Counted from the first letter of the stretch, positions 12,091-23,561 are shown. The stretch is DNA of 64,000 nt from Caenorhabditis remanei (GCF_010183535.1 NC_071332.1:17236001-17300000); one strand, 5' to 3'. The notes: generated from the sequence alone by a model not told the origin. A program made the numbers and translations.

Positions 12091-12756
12091 TACATTCCAG
12101 GAAAGTCAATGGGGTAAAAACTTCCGGTCTTAATAACAGCTGCCACTCGACGACCCGTTTCAAGGTCTTTCAAGACTATTAACCCAAAGATTGCATAGGT
12201 CAAAATGTGAACTTGGTGATGGGACAGTTGCTTGCGGAGTTGTTGAGAATGACGACTGTTTATAAGTCTATGGATAGAAATGATAGAGATAATAAGCTGA
12301 TATGATGCAGTGAACCAGCTGTGAAAAATAACAAAAGGGCAAACGAGCAGAATTATAATGAATGAGCTGGTTTACAAATTATCGGATTTTCTCTAAATGC
12401 TGTTGAATGACTTACAGAAAGCTACGTGTAACCAGTCGAATGATTACGGCGATAATAGCGGCCAGATAAAACGCAGTATAAAAGTACATGATGGTACGGT
12501 AGACAAAGATTATCAATGGGCGGAACGGACTCTGCAATATGTGACACTTTGTTCAAACCTATCAAAAGAGGCATCTTACTTCTGAATAAGCATGTCGGTT
12601 CTTCTTGAAAGCGGTGTAGTAAAAAGGGAGACAGAACAAGAAGAAAACAGCTAAAGGGCTCAAGACTTTACCATATGAAAACAAAAGTATTGTGGCATAA
12701 TCACTCAAATTTTCTATCGATTCTTCCATCTCAGAGGTAACAGTTTCGTTGGGCAT

Positions 12757-13102
12757 GGTTTCCTATTCTGAAAACTTAGAAGGACAATTTTGGAAGAATA
12801 ACAAAATCTGAGCGCCTTTTATATGGAAGTTTTTAGTCAACATTTGGAAATTGCTAGGTTGCAAACTACATTCGTGTTTTGAAAGTTTATAAAAATTTGT
12901 CATATGAATTCGTGATAATTTTGAGTTTCGACAAGACATCATATGTCGGAAACATCAAGAAGACAATAATTTCGTACAAGGTTCGAGACTAGACGAGACC
13001 AGACGAGACTCGAGAACAGATAAGACTGGGAAGAGCCTTTGCTAAATTTTTGAAAAAATCGTGATTTGAGTTACAGTATGCCCAATTAATTTTATTTATT
13101 GA
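12757..13102. other. Spacer between B1 and B2
   Basis: Holds the B1 promoter, a GAGACTAGACGAGAC-type short repeat (~12984-13015) and the B2 3' flank. The same spacer recurs before B2 and B3, so it is part of the 1.46-kb tandem unit. Confidence 0.6.
12815..12890 (-). promoter_or_regulatory. Promoter block of B1 (TATA box and conserved element)
   Basis: Minus-strand TATAAAAGG at 12823-12815, ~60 bases before the ATG, preceded by a block shared with B2, B3 and (in part) B4 that contains, on the plus strand, TTGCTAGGTTGCAAACTACA. Confidence 0.65.
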
Positions 13103-14215
13103 TCAATTCAAGTTAAAATCAAAATTAATTTTCTGAACATCAATAACCGGAAGAGAGATAGGAACAGTAGTAATTACATTTGGAGCTGCATTTGTGATTT
13201 CAGTCATTTGAATAACCACGGGAACAAGGAAGAAGTCGATTGCAAAGAATAATGTGGAGGCCTGAAAATTATCGTTTTTGTTGCGATAAAGATAAAAGGG
13301 TTTACCCAAAACTCATTGTATTCGAAAAGTGGACGAACAGCATATATAATACCTAGGCCAAGTTTGATAGCACCAATATATTTCGTGTGGGTTGCAATGA
13401 CATTTTCAGAACGAGAGCTCGCTGATTCCTTGATACAAAGTTGGCAGGCCATCGCAATGAATACAAATACTTGATGGACAATGTAGGTGATCTGAATACA
13501 AAAAAATAATTATTAACTCTGGCCCTGAAAACTAACCTTGTAATACATTACGGGAGTTTCAAAGGTATCAAGATTTCCGGCCTTTGAAACAGCTGCCACT
13601 CGACGACTCGTTTCAAAGTCCTTTAAGACTATTAAGCCAAAGATCCCATATGTCAAAACCTGTACTTGGCGATGGGACAGTTGCTTGCGGAGTTGTAAGG
13701 AACGATGACTATTTATAACTCTATGGATGTAAATTATAGAAATAGTAAGCTGGTATGATGCACTGAACCAGTTGAGGAGAATAATAAAAGGGCCAACGAG
13801 CAAGGCGATTAAAAAGAATGAGCTGGATAAGAAATTATCGACTTTTTCTGAATACGATTGACTTACAGATAGAAACTTGTAACTCCTCGGATGACTACGG
13901 CGATAAAGATAACCACAAAAAGCGCGGTGTACAAATACATGATGGTACGGTAGGCAAACACGATCAGTGGGCGGAATGGACTCTGAAATATGTAATACTT
14001 TGTTCAAAACCATCCGTATCATGAAAGAGGTTTCTTACTTCTGAATAAGCATGTTGGTTCTTTTTGAAAGCGGTGTAGCAAAACGGGAGACAGAACAAGA
14101 AGTAGAGAGCTGGGGCTCCCAAGACTGTAGTATATGAAAGCAATAGTCTTATGATATCTCCTTTCATGCTTTCTACCAATTCTTCCATTTTAACGATATC
14201 AGTTATATTGGACAT
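13103..14215 (-). CDS. Class B seven-TM receptor B2
   Basis: Exons (minus): 14215-14039, 13982-13867, 13822-13537, 13491-13306, 13261-13103, giving 307 aa; exon lengths 177, 116, 286, 186, 159 are identical to B3. Start MSNITDIVKMEELVES. Landmarks: FCLPFCYTAFKKNQHAYSE (end of exon 1), SPFRPLIVFAYRTIM, LTISIIYIHRVINSHR, a conserved IATHTKYIGAIKL stretch in the fifth/sixth segment region, and AIDFFLVPVVIQMTEI in the last helix, with tail PVIDVQKINF. The class name is not certain; the layout suggests relation to Srz/Srxa-type solo families. Promoter: TATA on the minus strand at 14287-14279. Confidence 0.85.
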
Positions 14216-14565
14216 GTTTTCTTACTCTCACGGTATTTCGACGAAGAACAACTTTTCACGAATAACATAATCTGAGCACCTTTTATATGGAAGTTTTCAG
14301 TCAACATCTGGAAATTGCTAGGTTGCAAACTACATTCGTGTTTTGAAAGGTTATGGAAACTTGTCATATGAATTCGTGATAATTTTGAGTTTCGACAAAA
14401 CATCAAATGCCGGATACACCAGGAAAAAATAATCGCGTAACAAGGCTCGAGACTAGACGAGACCAGACGAGACTCGAGGACAGATAAGACTTGGAAGACC
14501 CTTTGCTGAATTCTCGGAAAATAGTGATGTGAGTTACAGTATGCCCAATTAACTTTATTCATTGA
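14216..14565. other. Spacer between B2 and B3
   Basis: B2 promoter block, a GAGACCAGACGAGACTC-type short repeat (~14455-14480) and the B3 3' flank (GTTACAGTATGCCCAA). No gene. Confidence 0.6.
14279..14350 (-). promoter_or_regulatory. Promoter block of B2
   Basis: TATAAAAGG on the minus strand at 14287-14279, 64 bases before the ATG, plus the shared TTGCTAGGTTGCAAACTACA block (plus-strand reading) at ~14315-14335. Confidence 0.65.
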
Positions 14566-15676
14566 TCAATTCAAGTTAAAATCAAACTCAATTTTCTGAA
14601 CATCAATAACCGGAAGAGAGATAGGAACAGTAGTAATTACATTTGTGGTTGCGTTCTTGATTTCAGTCATTTGAATAACCACGGGAACAAGGAAGAAGTC
14701 GATTCCAAAGAATAGTGTGCTGGCCTGAAATTTCCAGTTTCTTGTTGCGATAAAGATATAATGATTTACCCAAATCTCATCGTATTCCAGAAGTGGACAA
14801 AGGGCGTATATAATACCTAGAGCAAGTTTGATGCCTCCGATATATTTTATGTGGGTTGCAATTACATTTTCCGGTTGAGAACTCTCTGGTTCCTTGATAT
14901 GAAGTTGGCAGGCCATCCCAATAAATAAAAATACTTGATGGACAATGTAGGTGATCTGAATACGCCAAATGAAATAATTTTGGCCCTGAAAACTAACCTT
15001 GTAAAACATTCCAGGAGTCTCGAAGGTGCCAAGGTTTTCGGTTCTAAAAACAGCTGCCACTCGACGACCCGTTTCAAGGTCTTTCAAGACTTCTAAGCCA
15101 AAGATTCCATACGTCAAAATGTGAACTTGGTGATGAGACAGTTGCTTGCGGAGTTGTAAGGAACGACGACTATTTATAAGTCTATGGATAGAAATTACAG
15201 AGATAGTAAGCTGATATGATGCAGAGAACCAGTTGAGGAGAATGACCAAAGGGCAAACGAGAAAGAAGGTCAAAATCAATGCGCTGGATAAGAAATTAAC
15301 AATATTTTCTAAATACGATTGACTTACAGAAGGAGACTTGTAACCAGTCCGACGATAACAGCGATAATGGCAGCCACATAATGCCCGGTATAAAAATACA
15401 TGATGGTACGGTAGGCAAACATGATCAGTGGGCGGAATGGACTCTGTAATATGTAATACTTTGTTCAAAACCATCCGTATCATAAAAGAGGTTTCTTACT
15501 TCTGAATAAGCATGTTGGTTCTTGTTGAAAGCAGTGTAGTAAAACGGGAGACAGAACAAGAAGTAAGAAGCTGGGCCTCCCAAGACTGTAGCATATGAAA
15601 GCAATAGTCTTATGATATCTCCTTTCATGCTTTCTACCAATTCTTCTATTTTAACAATATCAGTTATATTGGACAT
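14566..15676 (-). CDS. Class B seven-TM receptor B3
   Basis: Exons (minus): 15676-15500, 15443-15328, 15283-14998, 14955-14770, 14724-14566, giving 307 aa. Introns 3 and 4 (42 and 45 bases) are open in frame, so a long uninterrupted reading frame runs through them, but the splice sites and paralogue alignment support removal. Landmarks: SYQLTISVISIHRLINSRR, IATHIKYIGGIKLALG, GIDFFLVPVVIQMTEI, tail PVIDVQKIEF. Nearly the same sequence and spacing as B2. Promoter TATA on the minus strand at 15757-15749. Confidence 0.85.
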
Positions 15677-16472
15677 GGTTTCTTATTCTTACGGTATTTC
15701 GACGGAAATTCAAAAAAACAAATTTGAAAGAATAACAAAATCTGAGCACCTTTTATAGGGAACTTTTCAGCCAACATCTCCAAATCGCTAGGTTGCAAAC
15801 TACATTCAATTTTCGAAATGTTATAAAAATTTGTCATATGAATTCGTGGGAACTTTTGAGTCTTTACAATACAACATATATCGGAAACATCAGGAAGAAA
15901 ATAACCGCGTACAAGGACAAAAAAACAAAACTCAAGACAAAACGAGACCAAACAAGATTCGCGGACAGATAAGACTGGGAAGAGAAGACTTGAAGCAAAA
16001 TAATACTCGAGACATACGAGACTTGGATCAAACTTGTGACAATTTGCGGCGGAGTTTGAAGATCCACGACTTTTTGCAACTAACGTAGATTTTGAATCTG
16101 AAACACTTCGAAACTTTTCATTTCGCAACTGCGACCTTTTTTGCAACTACGACGTTTTGCAACAATAAAAACTAGAAATAGTTTAACCAAGTTTTCTCAA
16201 AAAACGAGTTTTTCTTTAAAATCCTTATCCGATTTGTCTTACTGATATAGATTTCCTGTCCATAACTTCTGAAAACACCTGCCAATCTCCCATTTGCAAG
16301 CGAGTACACAGCCTGCTCAAGAATCTAACATCTGTTAGAAAAGGTTGCTTGATCTAAGAATATTTGTCATATCTTGAGACACAAGCCCTAATTTCATGTT
16401 GTGCTCCAATTGCTGCTTAGAGAGAAAAAGTGATGTGAGTTACAGTATACCATACAATTTTATTCAATAAAT
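15677..16472. other. Spacer between B3 and B4
   Basis: B3 promoter, then a diverged GAGAC-type repeat (~15930-16025) and AT-rich sequence. The B4 3' flank contains GTGATGTGAGTTACAGTAT, shared with B1-B3. No gene. Confidence 0.5.
15749..15815 (-). promoter_or_regulatory. Promoter block of B3
   Basis: TATAAAAGG on the minus strand at 15757-15749, ~73 bases before the ATG, with the shared GCTAGGTTGCAAACTACATT block (plus-strand reading) beyond it. Confidence 0.65.
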
Positions 16473-17581
16473 TTAATATTTAATTGGAACTTTCTGAATC
16501 TCAATAGTTGGAATACAAATTGGAACAGGGACAATGATATTGGGGTTTGCTTTGATCTCGGTGATCTCAATGACGAGGGGGACCAGGAAGAAGTCGATTC
16601 CAAAGAAAAGGGAGGTTGCCTGAAAATCATTTGGTTACAGTTACAGTACCCCTTGGTAAAGATCCCTACCACAAGTTCCTCATATTTCAAAAGGACGCAT
16701 GCAAAACAGACAGTTCCGACGATAAGCTTGATAGCTCCGATATATTTTGTGTGGGTTGCTATGACATATTCAGCGTGAGACGTTGGAGGTTCCTTGATAG
16801 AAAATTGGAAGGCCATCGCGATGAATAGAAACATTTGGTGGGTGATGGAAACCATCTGAATCAAAGAAAACATGATTTTGGTGACAAAAATTGCAGAAAT
16901 GCTTACCGAGTAGTACAGTGTAACATTTTCTACCATTCCCACTTTCTTCTCCACAACGGCAAATCCTATCCCATAAATCATTGCGATATCCTTCATAATT
17001 ACGTAAAAGAGGATCACCATCATCAAAATCATAACATTTTTGCGTGAAAGGGTGCCACGGAGCTCTACGGACTGTCGACTATTAATGAATCTATGGATGG
17101 AAATAATAGAGATAATAAGCTGATATGATGCAGTGAACCAAATAATGGCAAAAGTGAAACCAATGAGGAAGGAGACATTCCGGCTGAATTTAAAAAAAAA
17201 GGATTCTTCAGATTAAGAAATTGTCTTACGCTGCTCCTTCTAAAGCCGCCAAAATGACCCCTGTGAAAATGATACTGACAAAAAATCCAATGTAGTTATA
17301 ACGAATGGTACGGTAGGTATAAGTGATCAATGGGAGGAATGGGGTCTAAAGTTTTTTGATTGGGCCTAAAAACTCTGTAAAAATAATTTAGATCTTACTT
17401 TTCCATACGCATGAAGGTTTCTTATAAAAGCAGCGAAGTAAAACGGAAGACAGACCAGAAAACAAATAGCCATGAGTCCCATGGAACCCCCAGAGGTCCA
17501 TAATATCTTCCTAGCCATCGCTTCCTGCTCAGCAAGCAGTCGTTGCAGCTGACGCAACTCGGCGTTACTGTAGTAGGACAT
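16473..17581 (-). CDS. Class B seven-TM receptor B4
   Basis: Exons (minus): 17581-17399, 17345-17230, 17183-16907, 16855-16670, 16619-16473, giving 302 aa. The start MSYYSNAEL was chosen over an upstream in-frame ATG because it lies ~70 bases after a TATA-like element, as in B1-B3. Landmarks: CLPFYFAAFIRNLHAYGK, TPFLPL, FTASYQLIISIISIHRFIN, LSRKNVMILMMV, IATHTKYIGAIKL, GIDFFLVPLVIEITEI. It is more diverged than B1-B3 and has LSRKNV like B5-B7, so it bridges the two subgroups. Confidence 0.85.
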
Positions 17582-18322
17582 GCTCTTTGAGTGAAAGAGC
17601 CGGAGAGTCTCTTGAGAAGGAGAAATAAAAAAGTTTTGCTTCTCGAGCGCTTTTATACTGAATTTTAAGGCAACAGCTGCCAAATTGCTAGGTTGACACT
17701 CAAACTACACTCTTTTTTTGAAATTTTTCTGAAATTTGTCACATATAATTGAAAATGTTTTGAGTGAACATAGATCTCAGAAACTTGAAAGTGCACTGAT
17801 CAGAAATTGAAGTGGATATCAGGTTACGGTAGAATAGTCAGGAATTTTCGGAAAAGTTTCAAATTTCCGGTTTTTTTTTGGATCTGATTTGAGATCTGAA
17901 AATATATTTTTTTAAGAAAAATTGTGGTTTTTGAGCTAAAAATTCAAGAAAAATAACAAAAATTGACAGTGTTTAGCATAAAATTTCAGTTTTCGTGCCA
18001 AACTATGGGAACTCGGGGTAAATTGCGGTTTTCAAGTTTTCCAGTGGAAAACTGGTTGAAATTAAGTATTCTGAGCTGAAAATGTGAATTTTCGAATGAA
18101 AAGAAAAAAAATCAGTTTTCAGACTCTAAAAGTGGTTATACTTTTTAAAGCATTTTTAAGTTATGAAAACTGACTTTCTCGTTTACTCTTCTTTAGAAAA
18201 AAACCCATTTTCAGCTCAAAATACTCAATTTCAGGAAATTGTGTACCAGAATAAGAAATTTTCGAGAAAACGCAAAACTTTATTCGACAATAGTTAAGTT
18301 TTTAGTTTTTTTTTTTCAATTA
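17582..18322. repeat. Spacer with a dispersed repeat also present at 53925-54065
   Basis: Bases ~17935-18060 (TTTTTGAGCTAAAAATTCAAG ... TTGCGGTTTTCAAGTTTTCC, interrupted here) appear in inverted orientation in iPLA2 intron 7. No gene. Confidence 0.55.
17649..17720 (-). promoter_or_regulatory. Promoter block of B4
   Basis: TATAAAAGC on the minus strand at 17657-17649, then an E-box-like CAGCTG and AAATTGCTAGGTTG (plus-strand reading) at ~17673-17695, partly conserved with B1-B3. Confidence 0.6.
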
Positions 18323-19442
18323 TCAACTTTTCTCCGGTGTCTTCTGAAATTTAACAGGCTTAATAACATTCGGATCAGCCCTAATTTCTGTGACTTGTAT
18401 TACCACTGGCACCAAAAATATATCAATTCCGAGGAACACTGTCAAGGTCTGAAATTTTATCACTGTGAAAAGTTTTATCCAAATGAAACTCACCACAGCA
18501 TTTATTAAATTGTTTAAGAAACAGATCACACCGATAATTCCCAGGACCAGTTTGACAGCTCCGATGTATTTTGTGTGGGTGGCGATTGCGTATTCCGAAT
18601 AAGAGCCGGGAAGTTTTTTGATGATTAATTGGAGAGCCATTGCAATAAATAGAAATAATTGTTGGGTCATGTAGATTATCTAAAACTTCTTCAATTTTTT
18701 CTTAATTTTTAAAACAATCTCACCAAATAATACATAAAAAGTGTGTCAACCATTTCACATTTTGCCTCCATAAGGATATTCACCATCCACGCAAACCATG
18801 ATATATCTTTGGCCATTACCAATATAAATGTCACTACTATTAATGCAACAATATTTTTCTTAGATAAACTTTTTACCGGTTTTTGAATGTTTATAAATTT
18901 ATGAATTGTTATAATAGAGATAGTCAATTGATACATAGTAGTGTACCAGTATATCACCAAAAGGGAAACGACGAACAAGTTGATTGCTATAGCACCTCCT
19001 CTGGAAGTATCTAATGTCATATCAAATATCAGAAAAACTTACGGAATTCGGCTTCCTGAATCCAGAAACAGTTTTGATAAGACACCAAGTATGATGCAAG
19101 TGGTATAGTTGAAAGCAATGGTACGGTAGGAATGATTGATGAGTGGGAGGAATGGGCTCTGCAAAATTGGCTCATGGGTTACATGAGTCGAAATCGAGAA
19201 CGTTTTTCACTTACTGCACTAATCGCCTCCGCATTCCGTCTAAAAGCAGCCAGATAAGAAGGAAAACAGCATAGAAAACATACAGCCAACGGGCTCAATG
19301 CAAGAAGATACACATAAAAATCGACACCATTTAGGAATCCTTGAGTCGCAACATTGATTTCGCATGATTCATTAATTTCAGAATCGTCATAATTGAAAGG
19401 GGGAAGAAAGGTTGTGGTGGTGGTCGTGGTTCGCTTGGCCAT
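18323..19442 (-). CDS. Class B seven-TM receptor B5
   Basis: Exons (minus): 19442-19215, 19158-19043, 19000-18724, 18679-18494, 18448-18323, giving 310 aa with all phases closing. The N-terminus is extracellular-like and Thr-rich (MAKRTTTTTTTFLPPF). Landmarks: CCFPSYLAAFRRN, SPFLPLINHSYRTI, MYQLTISIITIHKFIN, LSKKNIVALIVV, IATHTKYIGAVKLVLG, GIDIFLVPVVIQVTEI. Exon pattern is that of B2-B4, so it belongs to the same class. Confidence 0.85.
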
Positions 19443-20081
19443 TTTGAAGGAGGTCTGAAGTTTTTTTCAGATTTAGAAACTTTTGACAGTTTTAAGAAAC
19501 TTTCATCATGTGCTAAAAATCTCTCTAAACGCTACAATTCCCGTTCTTCTGACTCAAAAGGAACCTAGGTGGAAGAGTTTTTCCACGTCGCTGTGTAGTC
19601 CTCTCGGACAAGATTTATGTTCAAGAAAATGGAATTGTGGCGTCTAAAGCGATTTTTAGCATACTCCAATTATAAAAGTTTTTTTAGACTTGTTTGAAAT
19701 ATCATAATCTAAAATGAAAACATACAATTCAACCCTCTTTTAATCGATTTGAGTAAAAATAAGACTTCTGAATTTGTTTGAAATCGAGCGAGAAAACAAA
19801 ATAAATTGCTAGTTTGAAGTGGATAACATTATGTTTTTTGATTTCCGAATTGAAAGCATTTTAATCACGGAGAAGGTTGCTTGAATGTTTTTCCTATTTA
19901 AAGTCTTTCTATAAGGAGCAAAGATTAGAATTTGGTTTTTTGAATCAGAAAATTTATGAACTCAAAAATATATTACTAGTTTGAAATAGAACATCATATT
20001 TTTCTGTCTAGTGTCCCCAAGCATTTGATTTTTTGAAAAGGTGGAGAAAATTTGAATTCTCACCAAGAAAAAATGTTTACC
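19443..20081. other. Intergenic between B5 and C1, divergent promoters
   Basis: The divergent B5 and C1 genes share this spacer. At ~19512-19625 lies a repeat block (GCTACAATTCCCGTTCT ... GTGTAGTCCTCTCGGACAA) also found at 46070-46090 and 46503-46530 in the PhzF intron. Confidence 0.5.
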
Positions 20082-21348
20082 ATGAACTGCTCCCTACCTG
20101 CCCCGTATATCTATGAGTAAGTTCTATTTTTTAATTCGAAACGTTTTCAAAAATTGAATTCAGATTGTTTATGCATAATGTTCATTTCATCAGTACACCA
20201 ATTTACATATTCATATTAATTACCCTCTTCAAAAATAAGTCAGTCCTGTTTCAAAAGTATAAATATTATATCATAGTGCACATACTCATGTCAGTTACCC
20301 TGTGGAATCAAAAATAACGAAAAAAAAAGATTTTCAGAAATGTAAGTTCAGAATTCTACGTGACTTTTCTGTGGTTACCTGTAACATATCTACCGTATGA
20401 AGTATACCGGACGACTGGTTGGTTATCTCAGTGGGGTGTCAATGGGATATTACAGTTTTATATTCTCACTCAGTTCGTTATCGGTTTGTGGAATTCCTTT
20501 ATATGTTTTGAACTCAAATTTTCAGTGATAGGACTATCAATTCTGGAAATGTTTCATTTTCGATTCGTAGTAGTAGTCGTTCATCACACAGGTGGGTTAT
20601 TTATGAAACTACCATCCTATGGAATGTATGTTTATCGATTTTTGACTATTATCCATGTTATAACAGTTACTTGGAGTACATTCGATAGTCGAACACTAAT
20701 TTATCAACAGAACAGAAAGGACGCCTTATTTCGAGTGCGCCCTTTTGGAGAGGATGTACCGAAAGAGATAGGATGTCATAGTGTATCCATTTGGGCGTCA
20801 GAAGATCCGATTTTGATTACAAACGTTGCAATATATGGAGTCTTGGTCTTACTTGGTTTGGCAATTGTATTATCTACAGTATATCTTATCAATCGATTTT
20901 TGAATAGAGCGAAGAATATGTCAAAAGAAACAAAAAAATTACAAAAAATGTTACTGATTAGCTTGTTCGGTCAAGTGAGTTTCAGTTTGAGTTCCCTTAA
21001 GTATTTCATAAATTGCTTTTGATTTCAGAGTGCCATTCATGTGATAATGATCGCAATTCCAGCGTCTGTACAAGTGTATCAATTGATTTTTATTATTTAC
21101 GATAATAGTTAGTTTTAAGACTTTAAGAAAAATGACATATCGACATGTTGCTTACAGATTTTGGGACAGTTATGTTATTTTTTGTCGCTTATCATGGATT
21201 CTTCTCTACTTGTGCGATGATAGTTTTTACCAAACAGTTGCGTCCAAAATTTATGGCAAATTGTTGTGTTAGGCGTGCTCAAACAAGGTTGGAAAATCAT
21301 TCAGGAATCCCGTCAAGTATGGTTGAGACTTCAGTGCGACAATTGTGA
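20082..21348 (+). CDS. Str-superfamily receptor C1 (Srh/Sri-like)
   Basis: Exons 20082-20116, 20164-20301, 20338-20483, 20526-20974, 21029-21107, 21158-21348, giving 345 aa; an in-frame ATG also exists at 20073. The exon 2 donor (GTGGAA) is weak but is the only one that keeps phase, as in C2. Landmarks: LPVTYLPYEVYRTTGWL, SILEMFHFRF after the fourth segment, NRKDALF, ETKKLQKMLLISLFGQ before the sixth segment, and AYHGFFSTCAMIVF then KQLRPKF in the last. These are features of the Str superfamily (Srh, Sri, Srd, Str); Srh or Sri is most likely. Role: G-protein-coupled chemoreceptor in sensory cilia (by family). Confidence 0.8.
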
Positions 21349-21825
21349 GAAGCAAGGGTTTTTTCTAAAATTTTGATTTGAATAAAGTTATTTTTTCCAG
21401 TTCATTTTAGAATTCATAAAAATATGGTATGTGAAGACAGGAGTTTTCAGATAAAATGTGGATGACAATCAGTCCTGCTTCAAATCTCTTAGAGTTTTTG
21501 TTACTAGGTAGTCAGAATTACCTGATTTCAAAAACTTATTATTTTCCAGCCACCCAACAACATAGCAGGTTTTCTAATAACATAAAATTCCTGGATTAAG
21601 TTTTCTGATCTCGATCTTTATCAAGAACTTAAAGATCCAGATCAGAAGCGTGAGATTTCAAAATACTTTAAAAGGAATCGAAGAAAACAAATTAAATGAG
21701 TAGTTTAAAATGGATAACATCATATTTTCCGTCTGGTTTCTTTTTCCAAAGTGAAAGAAATTTCTCTAAAGGTTTTCTTATTTCAAATCTTTTTAAACCA
21801 CAAAAAATTCTGATTTAGAAAATTC
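21349..21825. other. Intergenic between C1 and C2
   Basis: The part from ~21690 (GATAACATCATATTTT...) is duplicated from the region upstream of C1 (~19820-20080), so the C1/C2 duplication carried its promoter. Confidence 0.55.
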
Positions 21826-23561
21826 ATGAACTGCTCCCTGCCTGCCCCGTATATCTATGAGTGAGTTTTTTTAGGGAAACTTTAAAAAAATACATTTTCA
21901 ATTCAGAATGTTTATGCATAATGTTCACTTTATCAGTACACCAATTTACATATACATATTAATTACTCTCTTCAAAAATAAGTCAGTCCTGTTTCAAAAG
22001 TATAAATATTATATCATAGTACACATTCTTGTGTCAGTAATCGTATGGTGCCAATTTTACTGAAAATAACAAAAAAGATTTTCAGAAATATAAGTTCAGA
22101 ATTCTATGTGACTTTTATGTGGTTACCTGTAACATATCTACCATATGAAGTATACCGGACGACTGGTTGGTTATCTCGTTGGGGTGTCAGTGGCTTATTT
22201 CAGTTTTATATTCTAACACAATTCGTTATTGGTTTGTGGAATTACTTTTACATTTTTAAAACTCATATTTTTAGTAATTGGAGTATCAATTCTGGAAATG
22301 TTCCATTTTCGTTTCATAGCAGTAGTTGTCCATCACTCAGGTGGCTTGCTCATGAAACTACCTTCTTATGGGTTGTACGTGTTTCGAGGTTTGGCAGTTA
22401 TACATGTTATAACAGTTGCATGGAGTACGTTTGATGGTCGCACATTGGTTTATCAACAGAACAGAAAGGATGCTTTGTTTCAAGTGAGTGTTTGTTATTG
22501 AAGATTTACATACATATAAAGCACGGGTCTGAGAGTTACTACTAAAATCAAACGCGCATTTTAAATTCTAAATTTCGCTGTTTCGTTGCGGCATATTGAT
22601 ACGCAGCTTAATCGACCACTCTTTGAGTAGATTTATGTCAATTTAACCGCATTTTTAGTCAGGTTTTCGACCGCAGCACGTACTTTTAAAATCAATTCAA
22701 CTAAAAATGACTCGAAAATTGAATTTCGTGCCAAATTTTTCGCTTGGCGTGGTTAATTTTAGTACTCACTCCAAGACCCGTGATCAAGATCTGTCTGTTT
22801 CGATGCTGAAAGTATTTTTGATTCTTATTCAAAACACTCTCAGAGTTCAAACCAATTACTTTGCATTTCACTAGCAGAAAAATGTTAGTTTAAAAATTAC
22901 AAAGTTATTTATAATTAAAGAATCAGAACGGACTTTAATACATTTATTTCTTAATAATTTTTCTCTCAGAGAGATGTGAATGTGCCGAAAGAGATTGGAT
23001 GTTATACGGTATTCATATTTACTCCGGAAGATCCAATTTTAATTACAAATCTTGCAATTTATGGAGTCTTAGTCTTCCTTGGTTTAATAGTCGCATTAAG
23101 TACAGTCTATCTTATTAACCGATTTTTAAATAGAGCTCATAATTTGTCGCAAGAAACAAAACGATTACAGAAAATGTTGATTGTCAGTTTGTTCGGTCAA
23201 GTAAGTTTTAGCTTGAATCCCTTAAAAATATCATTTTTGAATTTCAGAGTGCTATTCATGTGATAATGATTGCATTTCCAGCGGCTGTACAAGTTTATCA
23301 ATTGATGTTTATTATTTATGATAATAGTTAGTTTTAAGAAAAAAAATACATATCGGAACGTTGCTTTCAGATTTCGGAATAATTCTATTATTTTTTGTTG
23401 CCTATCATGGATTCTTCTCTACTTGTGCGATGATAGTTTTTACAAAACAACTACGTCCGAAATTTTTGGAAAATTGTTGTGCTAGGCAGAGTCATTCAAG
23501 GTTAGAGAATCATTCAAGAATCCCGTCAAGTTTTGTTGAGACTTCAGTGCGACAAATGTAA
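21826..23561 (+). CDS. Str-superfamily receptor C2 (Srh/Sri-like)
   Basis: Exons 21826-21860, 21907-22047, 22086-22231, 22275-22483, 22970-23200, 23248-23326, 23371-23561, giving 343 aa. It is a tandem copy of C1: exons 1, 3, 6 and 7 have the same lengths as their C1 partners and ~80% identity. The difference is a 486-bp intron (22484-22969) after NRKDALFQ that C1 lacks; it holds a foldback transposon. Landmarks as in C1: TYLPYEVYRTTGWL, SILEMFHFRF, ETKRLQKMLIVSLFGQ, AYHGFFSTCAMIVF. Confidence 0.8.
22522..22782. mobile_element. Foldback MITE in a C2-specific intron
   Basis: Arms CACGGGTCT...TACTAAAATcaAACgCGC and the reverse complement of the 3' end (GGCGTGGTTAATTTTAGTA...AGACCCGTG) match over ~35 bases with several differences. 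No coding capacity. Confidence 0.75.

Larger units (their letters stand above)
10404..12756 (-). pseudogene. Class B seven-TM receptor B1, split by a mariner element
   Basis: Exons (minus): 12756-12580, 12531-12416, 12366-10832 (contains the insertion), 10787-10602, 10556-10404. Removing the 1250-bp element and one TA leaves exon 3 at 283 nt, in frame (B2/B3: 286), for a 304-aa receptor with no other lesion seen. Landmarks: FCLPFYYTAFKKN at the end of exon 1, SPFRPL opening exon 2, SYQLIISIISIHRLIN in exon 3, IATHTKYIGAIKL in exon 4, IGIDFFLVPVV in exon 5. Exons 1, 2 and 5 are ~80-90% like B2/B3. Whether it still makes protein depends on splicing out the element; the label pseudogene is provisional. 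Confidence 0.8.

Noticed and set aside
14566..15483. A single 305-codon uninterrupted gene model for B3
   Set aside because: It runs through two short in-frame introns and starts out of frame with exon 1; the five-exon model matches B2 exactly.
10600..18620. GCAACCCAC words on the minus strand in class B exon 4
   Set aside because: They encode the conserved A-T-H of IATHTK in every paralogue, so amino-acid conservation explains them, unlike the copies in the BEL element.
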